From contig CP136062.1 in the NCBI GenBank assembly GCA_032622095.1, positions 200,359,828 through 200,423,827 of the forward strand: a DNA stretch of 64,000 nt, read 5' to 3'. The notes below the pieces were generated by a model, which searched no databases, was not told the origin of the DNA, and saw only the letters and a list, made by a program, of their open reading frames with translations. Within the stretch, counting starts at the first letter, position 1. Every line of letters starts with the position of its first letter. This DNA comes from Siphonodentalium dalli (Eukaryota > Mollusca > Scaphopoda > Gadilida > Siphonodentaliidae). Both the position numbers and the translations under genes were made by a program. This document shows positions 1-10,220 of the stretch, one piece after another.

Positions 1-738
1 CCGAGGGTCTTCGAAGGCTAAAGAAGAAGAAATAAGTTTTCATAGGTTATTTTAGCAATTTGAAGTCGTCAAAAATTATTGTTTTGAAACGGCACTGTCT
101 CATTATTTCGATGCATTTCATTTTAAAACTACTTAGTACTTGTAGTTTACATAATTATCCTAATCCGTAATCGTTCTGTTTATTTATAATAATTAGCAAT
201 AGGAGTTAGTTAGTAGTTTTTGTCAAATTTAATAAATTAATACTAAGAGTGTGTAGCCAAACTTGCCAAAAGCGATTAGTTGCCACACACTGTGACACAG
301 ATCTCGAACTTGTCGAAGTTCAACTTCAAGACTTTAGTGTCTGACAGTCACAATCATTGTGACAATGACATTAAGATTTAAGACAATTAATAATAATTAA
401 TAATAATATTTGAACTCATTTTGGAAATAAAATACAGAACACAACACAAGTCCAAAGTCATTTCCAAAAGAGAAGACCCAACTTAAAAGTCTAACTCTAA
501 AGTTAAACTGCATATACTAGTACTAACATATAGGCCTAATTAATTTAGACTATAGTACTAGTAGTATAACTGTATATTAATTTGGTGACAGTAGAGGTAG
601 GAGAGGAGATAAGTTATTGAATTTTTTATGCACTTAAAACATGATTTAAAAAAAATATTTATATAGTTATAATTTTATATCTGACGAATTAAAAACTTCA
701 CAGTTCAAGTTGATAAAATCAATTGATTTATTTTTTAG
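1..738. other. Upstream/intron sequence, no gene seen
   Basis: AT-rich sequence before the first recognisable exon of the THAP transposase gene. The exon encoding the start of the THAP domain (methionine plus the first two zinc-binding cysteines) should precede the splice acceptor at 737-738, but I found no reading frame with that pattern here, so it probably lies left of the window. The stretch ends in a good acceptor: a T-rich tract followed by AG at 737-738. Confidence 0.5.
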
Positions 739-937
739 ATTTTATCAGAAAGGAAGCTTAATGAGTGACTGGGCAAGAGAATTGCAGCGTGCCAATTATG
801 AGCAAAAACACAGGAGTTGGGAACCAAAGAAATATGATGTTATCTGCTCAAAGCATTTCTTGGAGGAAGATTTCTATGTCGTGAATGGGAAGCGGTTCAT
901 AAAATCTGGCGCTGTCCCAAGATTTGGTCATTCAAAG
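739..937 (+). CDS. THAP-domain exon of P-element-type transposase gene
   Basis: Encodes the C-terminal two thirds of a THAP zinc finger, a sequence-specific DNA-binding domain. Seen: the invariant tryptophan of SDWARELQR, a second W followed by the CSKHF motif (the last Cys and His zinc ligands), the EEDF segment, and the closing AVPRF motif, all in family order. The exon has an acceptor AG at 737-738 and a donor AAG|GTTTGT at 937/938. It begins with the last base of a split codon, so an upstream exon must supply the first two cysteines of the C2CH finger. It joins in phase 0 to the exon at 1556. In Drosophila P transposase and in THAP9 this domain binds the element ends; that role here is inferred. 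Confidence 0.85.
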
Positions 938-1555
938 GTTTGTAATAATAATATATTTTGAGTTTATGTATTAATTAATACACCGTATTAATTATTATAC
1001 ATTTAAAAATATAACATGTGCTAGTTTTGAAATGTGTATTGTGTTCATGTTAAAACTTATAATTATATCTTAATTGTGTTTTGTCATATGAGTTTATCAT
1101 ATGGTAACCCAGCATTCTATTGTGTTCAGTCAGTGCTTATTGGAAGGTAAATTAGAAGAGCTTGTATATTATCTACAGTTTGACAGATCACTACTGTCCT
1201 CGAGCAATATACCATGCAATGGTGCTTTTTTTTAAACAAGTGTTGTGGTAAAAATTCGCTCGAGACCCCGCTGTAGATAATTTCACAGGTTTTGTTCAAG
1301 ATAAAGACATTTTCTGATGGTAATCTCCATGCTAAAACATTTTTTATTTCCAAACTTTTAATGATGAAATTTAAAAAGTGGTTCCATATATTAATTGATA
1401 TATGATATAGTAATTTGTTATATCTTAAAATAACAAAATTAGTCTGAAATCTGATTGTAAAATGTCTTGACAAGTTGACATACATGTACTGTATGTGTAG
1501 ATAGAATTTATCATGAAAACAATCATTATCTGTATCATTTGTTTTGGTTTTTCAG
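938..1555 (+). other. Intron of THAP transposase gene
   Basis: Lies between donor GT at 938-939 and a strong acceptor (T-rich tract, CAG) ending at 1555. AT-rich. I see no repeat or RNA gene in it. Short minus-strand open frames here lack any recognisable motif. Confidence 0.6.
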
Positions 1556-1660
1556 GCAAAAGTTGAAAGGAAAACATTGAATTCAGTAGCAGCAGCTGCC
1601 ACAATTTCAATCAATCCTGAGGGCTCTAATGAAGGACAGACAGGAGCTCAACCAAATCTG
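1556..1660 (+). CDS. Linker exon of THAP transposase gene
   Basis: A 105-nt, phase-0 exon of exactly 35 codons, open throughout, between a good acceptor (TTTTTCAG) and donor CTG|GTAATG. The peptide begins AKVERKTLNS and is rich in Ala, Ser, Asn and Gln, as expected for the low-complexity linker between the THAP finger and the transposase body. No domain is recognised. The call rests on splice sites and on frame continuity with both neighbouring exons. Confidence 0.7.
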
Positions 1661-1782
1661 GTAATGTATTATAAATCTCTGTTAGCATACCAGTTGTAAG
1701 ACTTCTAAAATTTCATATTCTTATCATGTGCTAGTACAAAAAAAAACTCCAATCATTGTTTCATAAACAATTTAGCATTTAA

Positions 1783-2151
1783 GATACATAATCCAAATTA
1801 ACGCTCCTAAATTACTATTCAAAGCTCAGAGTTACATTTATCATGCAGATATCCATTTTGAAATCTGTTATTTTTCACCACCTGGCACCTGGAATATTTG
1901 GTGGCCTAGCAAATATTTGACGAGCTGACGACATACTCTCGATCACAAATTGCATTGAACAAAATGTTGATGTATAACAATTATAACAATTATAACATGT
2001 TTGGAAAAATTTTATTCTAAAGTTGACAGTGGTTATAGCATTATTTTTTGGTAATTAATTGATTCTGATAACTAAAACATCTTTTGAAGAAATGTTGTTA
2101 TCATTGTTGGAATCTGATGATATGGAGACCATCGAATATGACTGTGTACCT
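1783..2151 (+). mobile_element. TTAA MITE (family A), diverged copy in the intron
   Basis: Shares blocks with the better copies at 27871-28243 and 32464-32944: an 'aacgctcctaaattac' block, a 'caaagctcagag' block, 'gttgacagtggtta', and a right end reading GTGTACCT followed by TTAA (2152-2155). The left end is too diverged to place exactly. It sits in the 663-bp intron between 1660 and 2324, so it is transcribed with the gene and removed. Confidence 0.6.
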
Positions 2152-2323
2152 TTAAAGATTTAACTATGCAGGAATGTGTGTATTACTATAATTTCAGTTA
2201 GAAAGTTCAATAGCCAATACAATGACAATCTTTAATATAAATTGTACTCATAATGAACTTCATTCAGACTGCAATATCTCATATATTATTGTCGCCATTG
2301 TTTTCCCCTCACATTTTTTTCAG

Positions 2324-4615
2324 AATGACCATGCATATCATGTCTCAGAAAGTCCCAAAAAAATAAAACGAAAAATGGACGACGCAGTTGAAGAGAAATT
2401 AGATGAATTAAAATGTGAACTAAAAATATCAAAACAAAGGGAGAATCGATCAAAGAATACTATAAAGAGTCTTCTAGAAAAATTGGAGAATGAAAAAATG
2501 CTGTCTGTGGAGGCTCAATCTTCCTTACAACATTACCAGAACTTGCCTTTGAATCTTTTTAATAAGCCACACAGTGGTTATACTGAAGAACAGAAAAGAT
2601 TTGCTACGACACTGCACTTCTATGGACCAAAAGCATATGAATATGCTAGGAAATTTATCCCACTTCCAGCACCACGCACGATAAGACAGTGGTTATCTGT
2701 CGTGTACAATCAGCCAGGATTCTCCGAACAAGTGATGGAATTCTTGAAAAAAGAGCGAGAAAGAGATCAATTTTCCTACCAATTTTGCTCAATTATGATA
2801 GATGGCATGAGCATTGAATGGGACCAATCAGCGAGGTCACTGGTTGGACATGTTGATTTTGGGAACGGATCGGGAGATTTGAATGCTGACACACAGCCTG
2901 AAGCCAAGGAAGCTCTAGTAATAATGGCAGTAGGCATTTGTGGGTACTGGAAGGTACCAATAGGATACTTTTTAACAGCTGGTGTAGATGCTGAGACCCA
3001 GGGAAATCTGATCACTCATGGGATTCACAAACTGGAATCTATAGGTATTAAAGTTTTGGCCATGGTAATGGATGGTCTCTCAGCAAATCAGGCAATGGTC
3101 AAGAATTTTGGATGTTCACTGAAACCAACAGCACTAAAATGTAGTTTCCCAAATCCACATGATAACAGCAGACAAATATTTGTTTTCTTTGATGCTTGCC
3201 ATATGATGAAACTCACAAGGAACACCGTGCAGACATATAAAGTCATTAAATTCAATTTGAGTGGCAAACAGTATGAGGTGAAATGGGATATTATTGAGAA
3301 ACTGAATGAAGTCCAGCAAAGGGAAGGCCTCAGTGCTGCTAACAAGCTGTCTCAGAACCACATTAATTTCCAAAAGCAGAAAATGAAAGTTTGTCTAGCA
3401 GTGCAGACCATCAGCTCTTATGTTGCTAAAGCACTTCAATTCATGAGAGTCTCCGGCTACCCAGGTTTCGATAACACAGAGGGCACAGAGATATGGGTAT
3501 CTTATATTGATAGACTCTTTGACATCTTCAATAGCCGCTCGCCAAAAGCATCAGGATATAAGAGACCGCTATCATTGAAGAGCATTGCACCAGTTTTGCC
3601 ATTCCTCTCAAAGGTGAAGCAAGTATTGTTACAATGCACCCACACTGGAACCCAGGGCAATAACATAAAAATATGTGAATCTAAAAGATGCATGGGTGTC
3701 CTTGGTTTTGCACTGAACATTGACAGCTTGATCAACTTGTTGAACACATATCTCAGTCCAACGAAATGCCCTGGCAAACTTCTTTATGTCTGCACCTACA
3801 AGCTTTCTCAGGACCACTTAGAGCTCTTTTTCAGTGCAGTTAGGCGAGCAGGTGGATGGAACAACAATCCCTCAGCCAGACAATTTAAGAATGCTTACAA
3901 AGCACTTCTTTCTCGGGCAGGAGTAACAGGGGGCATCAATGCTAATGTCAGAGCAATGGACCACACAAGTATACTCTCACTGACAGTATCAAATCCTGCA
4001 ATTAACAGTGATGAAACTGAACCTATGCAAGATATCATTGAGGATGACGTCCTGGACCACACTTACTATTCAAATGTACCCAGGCTCTCAAATTTTGTTG
4101 AAAATGTGTCTGTTTACATTGCTGGATGGGTTGTTCCAAAGCTTCTGATGGTAGTCAAGTGTGATGAATGCAGACAATCAATAGTGGAGCCCAAGGTTGC
4201 AGGATCAATGGATCTTTTTCACTCTCATCAGCTCCTACGACTGAGGGATAACGGTGGCCTCCTTGTTCAATCAAAGGGTGTAATCAAAATTATCAAAGCT
4301 GCAGAATTAGAGTTGAGGTCATCCATAGACATCATAAATCCAACAAAGTATCAATCAGAAATAAAAAAGTTGGAAATATTAGTCTTGAGAAAGTTGCAGC
4401 CACAATTATTCCATCTTTTCGAAGACAACAAGCAACATTTCCAAACAGATGCAATGGATATCACAGAGAGTCATCTTGTAATTCTTGTGAAGAAAATTAC
4501 TTTGATATACTGTAATCTAAGGAGGCATCACATGTGTAAACTAAGAACAATGAAGATTGTTGGCCAGAAAATCAGAAACTCATTGACAAAGGCAGTCTTA
4601 TTCAAAAATCAATAA
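2324..4615 (+). CDS. P-element-type (THAP9-like) transposase, catalytic exon
   Basis: A single 763-codon exon entered through the acceptor ending at 2323 in phase 0; the ATG at 2222 is intronic. In order: an N-terminal charged, coiled-coil-like stretch (2370-2510); a helical region with a TIRQWL segment; an RNase H-like fold with Asp in MIDGM (codon 2801) and Asp in MDGLSANQ (codon 3071); the family's inserted nucleotide-binding region with FFDACHMMKLTRN; and the catalytic Glu in SQDHLELFF (codon 3821) followed by RRAGGWNNNP. A CxxC pair (KCDECR) lies near the C terminus. Counted from 2222 the catalytic residues are D194, D284 and E534, spaced much as in Drosophila P transposase. No stop or frameshift is seen. 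With upstream exons the protein is about 860 residues plus exon 1, close to human THAP9. It may be an autonomous element or a domesticated gene. Confidence 0.93.
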   Translation, partial: NDHAYHVSESPKKIKRKMDDAVEEKLDELKCELKISKQRENRSKNTIKSLLEKLENEKMLSVEAQSSLQHYQNLPLNLFNKPHSGYTEEQKRFATTLHFYGPKAYEYARKFIPLPAPRTIRQWLSVVYNQPGFSEQVMEFLKKERERDQFSYQFCSIMIDGMSIEWDQSARSLVGHVDFGNGSGDLNADTQPEAKEALVIMAVGICGYWKVPIGYFLTAGVDAETQGNLITHGIHKLESIGIKVLAMVMDGLSANQAMVKNFGCSLKPTALKCSFPNPHDNSRQIFVFFDACHMMKLTRNTVQTYKVIKFNLSGKQYEVKWDIIEKLNEVQQREGLSAANKLSQNHINFQKQKMKVCLAVQTISSYVAKALQFMRVSGYPGFDNTEGTEIWVSYIDRLFDIFNSRSPKASGYKRPLSLKSIAPVLPFLSKVKQVLLQCTHTGTQGNNIKICESKRCMGVLGFALNIDSLINLLNTYLSPTKCPGKLLYVCTYKLSQDHLELFFSAVRRAGGWNNNPSARQFKNAYKALLSRAGVTGGINANVRAMDHTSILSLTVSNPAINSDETEPMQDIIEDDVLDHTYYSNVPRLSNFVENVSVYIAGWVVPKLLMVVKCDECRQSIVEPKVAGSMDLFHSHQLLRLRDNGGLLVQSKGVIKIIKAAELELRSSIDIINPTKYQSEIKKLEILVLRKLQPQLFHLFEDNKQHFQTDAMDITESHLVILVKKITLIYCNLRRHHMCKLRTMKIVGQKIRNSLTKAVLFKNQ

Positions 4616-4616
4616 A
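4611..4616 (+). terminator. AATAAA overlapping the transposase stop codon
   Basis: A canonical poly(A) hexamer overlaps the TAA stop (4613-4615). If used, the 3' UTR would run only a few tens of bases into the tandem array that starts at about 4626. Use of the signal is inferred. Confidence 0.4.
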
Positions 4617-4625
4617 AATAGTATC

Positions 4626-5832
4626 AGTGGATCACTGGACGCGTGTAACCAGAGACAAGTGAAAATATTCCTAAGTAGGTTGTAAACAACACCTGGACTC
4701 GTGTAACCAGAGGCGGGTGGTAAAATAGCTCATTAGGTTGTAAACAACACCCAGACTCGTGTAACCAGAGATGGGTGGTAAAATCGCTCAGTAGGTTGTA
4801 AACAACACCCGGACTCGTGTAACCAGAGACGGGTGGTAAAATCACACTCAGTAGGATGTAAGCAACACCCGGACTCGTGTAACCAGAGACGGGTGACAAA
4901 AAATTCTCAGTAGGCTGTAAGCAACACCTGGACTCGTGTAACCAGAGACGGGTGAAAAAAATATCTCAGTAGGCTGTAAGCAGCACCTGGACTCGTGTAA
5001 CCAGAGACAGGTGGAAAATATACCTCAGTAGGTTGTAAACAACACCTGGACTCGTGTAACCAGAGACGGGTGGAAAAATCACTTAGTAGGATGTAAGCAA
5101 CACCCAGACTCGTGTAACCAGGGATGGGTGAAAAATATACCTCAGTAGGTTGTAAACAACACCCGGACTCGTGTAACCAGAGACGGGTGGTAAAATCGCT
5201 CAGTAGGATGTAACCAACACCCGGACTCGTGTAACCAGGGACGGGTGAAAAATATTCCTCAGTAGGTTGTAAACAACACCCGGACTCGTGTAACCAGAGA
5301 CGGGTGGTAAAATCACTCAGCAGGATGTAAGCAACACCCAGACTCGTGTAACCAGAGATGGGTGGTAAAATCGCTCAGTAGGATGTAAGCAACACCCAGA
5401 CTCGTGTAACCAGAGAGGGTGGTAAAATCGCTCAGCAGGATGTAAGCAACACCCAGACTCGTGTAACCAGAGATGGGTGGTAAAATCGCTCAGTAGGATG
5501 TAAGCAACACCCAGACTCGTGTAACCAGAGATGGGTGGTAAAATCGCTCAGCAGGATGTAAGCAACACCCAGACTCGTGTAACCAGAGCTGGGTGGTAAA
5601 ATCGCTCAGTAGGATGAAAGCAACACCCAGACTCGTGTAACCAGAGATGGGTGGTAAAATCTCTCAGCAGGATGTAAGCAACACCCAGACTCGTGTAACC
5701 AGAGATGGGTGATAAAATCGCTCAGTAGGTTGTACACAACACCCGGACTCGTGTAACCAGAGACGGGTGGAAAAAACGCTCAGTAGGTCGTAGGCAACAC
5801 CCGGACTCGTGTAACCAGAGACGGGTGGAAAG
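4626..5832 (+). repeat. Minisatellite, 21 units of about 59 bp, hairpin-forming
   Basis: About 21 head-to-tail units beginning 10 bp after the transposase stop. Each holds a core ACTCGTGTAACCAGAG bracketed by short inverted repeats, then TCAGTAGGNTGTAANCAA. The bracketing hexamers vary between units but stay complementary: CACCCG/CGGGTG, CACCCA/TGGGTG, CACCTG/CAGGTG, and in the first unit CACT/AGTG. An inner CTC/GAG pair can extend the stem. Minus-strand open frames across the array are repeat artefacts. The array would form the 3' UTR of the transposase mRNA if the AATAAA at 4611 is skipped. Confidence 0.95.
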
Positions 5833-5834
5833 AT

Positions 5835-5996
5835 CCAGGCCTTCTATGAACCCATCAAACCTTAGGCGTCCTCCACTGCAATGCCTGGTGGTCATGATAA
5901 CATAGCAGTATGACGCGCGATATTTCCATTGAATCGCATGTTTGTTAACCAAGCTCTGTGAATGGAACACAACTTGGGGGTCCCACCAGGGGAGAG
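5835..5996 (+). repeat. 160-bp structured repeat, copy 1
   Basis: Direct homologue of 9523-9688, starting at CCAGG and ending at CCACCAGGGGAGA. Internal pairing: outer stem CCTGGTGG (5884-5891) with CCACCAGG (5983-5990); CATA-GCAG-TATG; GCGAT..ATCGC; and CCAAG..TGTG-loop-CACA..CTTGG. It directly abuts the minisatellite. It does not match a tRNA, whose A and B boxes are absent, or any snRNA I could recall. It may be a SINE- or Helitron-type repeat core. Confidence 0.85.
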
Positions 5997-7008
5997 CTGT
6001 GATGTTATAATATCCATTCAATTGACTGAACAGAGTACATGTACATCTGTACATTTGTTAGCCATTTGTTTACAATGAAGCCAAAAAAGATATTCTTATC
6101 CATGTAATCATGTGATTGTACTGTAACAGGAACCAAGTCTCATAATGGTCTTCAAACCTCAAATTAAAGTTCAACCTAGTTATTACAATAGCTTCATAAG
6201 CACATGAAATACTTTTATAGTACAGACTTTATATTTTATATGCCAGAAAAATTCAATGATGTGATAGAAAATATCACTCCAAACAGAAAAATAAGTACCA
6301 ATTTCACATAAAGAGAACTCCCTTAAAATCTCCCTGACATGGTCAAAATACAAATGTATGCCTTCTCACATTTTGCAGTTTAATTTCCAGGATGTAGAAG
6401 ACCTCAATTTATAAATGTTGTTTGATATAGCCTGTAAAAATGGACTGTACCGTGTTGTATTTCATGCTTTATGACACTACATGTAGAATATTTGGAGGCT
6501 CCATACCAGCAGCTGCACATGACTTTTAGCTCTCCTTGTGTACAATTCTGAATGGAGTATTTATTAACTGATTGACACAGCAATGAACAGAAACCACCTT
6601 CTAAAGTATGATAAATTATAACTCATGATGTACATTTTCAGAAGAATAGAAATAACATAAGTTAAATTGTTCACCATATACACAGTATTACATACCGGTA
6701 TATATTATCTGATATCTCCTTCCCCCAGTTAGATATATATTATACAAAGCTTTTAACAAGCTGTGCATCTTAACTTTTATTGCATGTGTCTCCTAAAATA
6801 CACATGTATATACAATGTACTGTATTCATATAATGAAACAGATATTAAATTTTATGTTTCACAGGTGATGTTTATATATATTGAATTATAGTTTACAATA
6901 CTGTTATGATTCCTGTTCATTGTCTGGTCACTTCCTAACATTTATTTCAGCCTTCATGAAAAATAGGCATAAACGGTGGCACCTGTCGCCATTCTTGGAA
7001 AAGTTTGT
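5997..7008. other. Intergenic, nothing recognised
   Basis: AT-rich sequence of about 1 kb. I see no convincing exon, inverted repeat or RNA gene. Confidence 0.5.
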
Positions 7009-7012
7009 TTAA

Positions 7013-7385
7013 AGGCACGGTTGGCCTTCGAGATGGGTATTCTGTTAAAATAGTTACACTCGGTAAAACTGTCGTAAACAGAAAGAATATTCAAACATAC
7101 ATGTAGACATACATGTATGTTATTCTATACCAATAATAAATATCGTGTAAGTAGTATGTTATTGTCAAGTTTGTATGCTTCGCTAAACAAAAGCCAGATA
7201 TGTAACATTTTTGGCTTTTGTTTACATAACAAAGCAAACGAACTTGATAATAACATATACTATTTGGGCAATATTTATGATTGGTATAAGAACAAAATCT
7301 GTCTACATTTTAAGATTCTTTCTGTTTGTGCGGCTTTAACAGAAGTAACTATCTCTGGAGGTGATGATATTGGCCCCAGCTAGCA
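7013..7385. mobile_element. Fold-back MITE of about 370 bp
   Basis: Both halves are diverged inverted copies. The left arm contains 'aaacagaaagaat', 'tataccaataataaata' and 'acaaaagccagata'; the right arm contains their complements, with a small loop near 7210. A TTAA (7009-7012) precedes the left end. A left-half copy of the same family lies at 32209-32345. The 88-codon open frame inside has no recognisable motif. Confidence 0.75.
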
Positions 7386-7451
7386 CATGCAAGGATTCAA
7401 ATGACTGCAACCAATAGATTAAGACATCTCGTGTAGAAATAATTATTAGCC

Positions 7452-7720
7452 AGATTGTGTAATCCTAGATCATGCCATGAATCTCGACTACTCTGTCTGC
7501 CCACAGTCCCTATGAATCACTGTTAGTTGAATAAAATATTATTTAATAATATTAAATCAATATATTATATTTAGTTATTTGTTGTTTTAAATAGTAGAGG
7601 TAATATATTCATTGATTTATTGTACTTTAATAAAATTTAATATTACATGGACAGTGATTCCTAGGACTGTGGTCTGCCATAGTAGAGATTCATGGCATGA
7701 TCTAGTGTAATCCCACTAAT
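7452..7720. mobile_element. Palindromic element with AT-rich centre
   Basis: The left arm (7452-7530, with 'gatcatgccatgaatctcg' and 'cccacagtccc') pairs with the right arm (7648-7720, with 'actgtggtctgcc' and 'gattcatggcatgatcta'). Between them is about 120 bp of A/T-only sequence. The same GATCATG..ATGAATCTC word recurs inside the fold-back at 22.7-23.3 and 28.4-28.9 kb. Confidence 0.75.
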
Positions 7721-7739
7721 TATGGAGACTACAAGCATC

Positions 7740-8942
7740 AACAAGTGAAATGATTTTTAGAATTATTCATTAAAATAATAAATATTTATCAAATCTCGAA
7801 AGCAGCATCTGAAGTTCACTAAATTCCTTGTTCTTGAGTGTTGAAAACGCCTCATCCCAGCTTGTCATCGAATGTGAGCAACGAAAATGGGCGACTTACT
7901 TCACAAATACAGCGTAGTTTTATCACTGTTTTCCGATATATTTTATGAATAAACTGCTCATCGTTGTTCTGTGAAGATTACAGATAAATAATGTCAACGA
8001 TTTGTAGACGAAGAACCTTCTAAAACATGAATCCAAATCTCGAAAGTGACCTGTCCATTCCGAAATGTCCGCCTGCAGAATTGAAAATCCATATCACTAA
8101 ATCCACAGAAAATTAGCTAACAGCGTCCAAATATATCGTTCCCGCATGAAGTCATGATAATATATGAGTATTCAGTTTAGTGCATTGATAGCGTTTTAGT
8201 GTATCCAAGTTTCCAAATTCTTGAAAAAAGTTGATTTGTGAACTAACTTGAAGTCGCCATTAACAAAACATATGAGAAACACGTGGACTTGTTGACGTCT
8301 TTTGCCCTGATCAGCAATGGCGTCCTGTTGCCTCAAACGATGTGGGCCAATCAGATCATGACTGCCATTCTAGTCTTTATATATCCGATTTCTATGGGCC
8401 CTATGGTGGCCGCCATGTTGGAATAGAATTGTCAAATTAATAAAACGAATTTATTTTACTTCTTCGATCAGCCTCCCTATAGTAACACTATTAAATTTGA
8501 AAAACAAAATCAACCTTATTCAAAATTAAATGCTTAATGTGGATTTAGCTGACACGAGCCATCTATGCACGGGCGCATAGCATTCGGCATACCTCGCCAG
8601 ATTCCGTACCGTTACAGTTAGGATATTACGTCCCCTGGCAGGCCATAGCAACGTTGGAAATGATGACGTAATTTCGTTACAAAATGGTGGCGCTCTCTTG
8701 TTTGCGAAATTTGAAATGGAATTGCTTGTTATTGTTATCGCTCGTATTTTAAATGTACAACGGTATCACAGCACGTAAGCGTTGAGAACAAACGAGAAAG
8801 CAAAAGCGAAGATAGCACTACGAGCCAATTACTGGAATGACTTTAGAGTCAAAGCAGTCAAAAGAAGAAGAAGAATAACAACAACATGTCAACAACAACA
8901 ACTTGTTAAGTTGTTTTGAAGTTGAAGTGAACTGTGTTCAAA
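7740..8942. other. Intergenic, nothing recognised
   Basis: No exon or repeat boundary could be supported. A GGCCGCCATGTTGG word at about 8408 resembles the motif repeated in the palindrome at 14.2-19.2 kb but stands alone. Confidence 0.45.
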
Positions 8943-8951
8943 GTGAAAATC

Positions 8952-9004
8952 GGAAGCGGTTCTATGTAGCAGTCTTGAACCCGAGTTGACCTTCCGGTAT
9001 GGCG
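8952..9004 (+). repeat. Left terminal inverted repeat of the 5.2-kb element
   Basis: Exact reverse complement of 14111-14163. It starts immediately after the GTGAAAATC target duplication. A CRE-like TGACGTCA follows at about 9022. Confidence 0.93.
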
Positions 9005-9522
9005 TCATGGTAACAACCAACTGACGTCACATGTAAACATGCCGCGCTTTTTCGAAATTCGCCGTACTAATGCGGATTTTCATTCATAAATCTGAGGGCG
9101 AGGTCACTCGATGTTTTCGTCGTGAATTATTCAAATTTCTTTCATGTGTGTTGCATTGCCTCACAGGACAATGGATTATTACATGTATGGAACAGAAACG
9201 GGGAAACAGAGAAACAGATCGTGAAGATCTAATTATGACTCCGTGATTGAGAATTTGAGTCTTCAAAGTTTGATTTTCTTTAAGGATGTACGGTAATTAA
9301 AACTCGCATATTTTACAACTCTTTTAGTTTAGGGTCAACAACAACAACAACATTTATGAACTTTTACAGATGTAATCAATGAATTACAGTAATTTTAGTT
9401 GTATGGAATTGTTTTTTAATTTATACTATATATACTAGTGACAGTCTAATCTAATTAATTTTAAAGCTAGATGTTTAGCATAAAAATGATAAATTTGTCA
9501 TTTTAATTCCCCTCCCCCCATT

Positions 9523-9688
9523 CCAGGTCTCATATGCACCCTTCAAACCTTAGAGTTAGACATCCTATACTGCAATGCCTAGTGGTTTGATAACATAGCA
9601 GTATGATGTGCGATACTTCCATTAAATCGCTTGGTTTGTTAGCCAAGTTCTGTGAATGGAACACAGCTTGGGGGTTCCACTAGGGGAG
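9523..9688 (+). repeat. 160-bp structured repeat, copy 2
   Basis: Diverged direct copy of 5835-5996 with the same order of stems. The outer stem is CCTAGTGG (9578-9585) with CCACTAGG (9677-9684): one base pair changed on both sides relative to copy 1. CATA-GCAG-TATG and GCGAT..ATCGC are conserved. It lies inside the 5.2-kb element and has no minisatellite next to it. Confidence 0.85.
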
Positions 9689-10024
9689 AAGAGATGCCCT
9701 TAACAAACTGTTCCAGAAGATTTTCATACTTGAAGAGCCAAATGTCAACACAATGAAACATTGTTTACATCGATTATAGTTTCATACTCTTTTATAGTTA
9801 ATATTGAATTGATGAATGAATGGAGCTACGAATGAGTGACTCCATAATATTAGTAATTAACTGGCAAATTAATTTCCCAAAGCTTTCAAACTTTGTATAA
9901 TCTGTACAGAGAATGTACAGAGAATGTCAGAAGGCATCTTTGTTGAAGACTTATAATCAGTTTGTCCATATTTTGCCAAGATAAATTATATTAACCCGTT
10001 TGCAGAATTAATGATCCTGTGACA

Positions 10025-10220
10025 GTGCATTCTCTTACCGGTATATATGAATCTCCCATAGGGAGCCCTGCATATATAATAGAATGTACTGGTTTACAAG
10101 GTCGAGGTAAATATTGTTAGGCCAATGTATTCTCTCATATATGTGAGGATCCCTATGGGAGACTCATATATAAGAGAATGCACTGGCACATGATCTTTAT
10201 ATATGTAAGAGAATGCATTG
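10025..10220. repeat. Diverged hairpin pair related to the 37.5/56.6-kb MITE
   Basis: Contains 'gtgcattctctta', 'ccaatgtattctctcatatatg' and 'atatataagagaatgcactggcac' in both orientations. These are the GCCAATGCATTCTCTTATATATG hairpin words of the MITEs at 37493-37880 and 56642-57033. The termini are not conserved. Confidence 0.65.

Noticed and set aside
2222-2323. Transposase start at the ATG at 2222
   Set aside because: The first 34 codons are intron sequence ending in a strong acceptor (TTTTTTTCAG), and the THAP exons join in phase at 2324.
4626-5832. CRISPR-like array
   Set aside because: Whole units repeat head to tail with no unique spacers, no cas genes, and a eukaryotic setting; it is a minisatellite.
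5835-5996. tRNA or tRNA-like gene
   Set aside because: The stems suggest a cloverleaf, but box A and box B promoter sequences, the anticodon-loop layout and T-loop consensus are missing.
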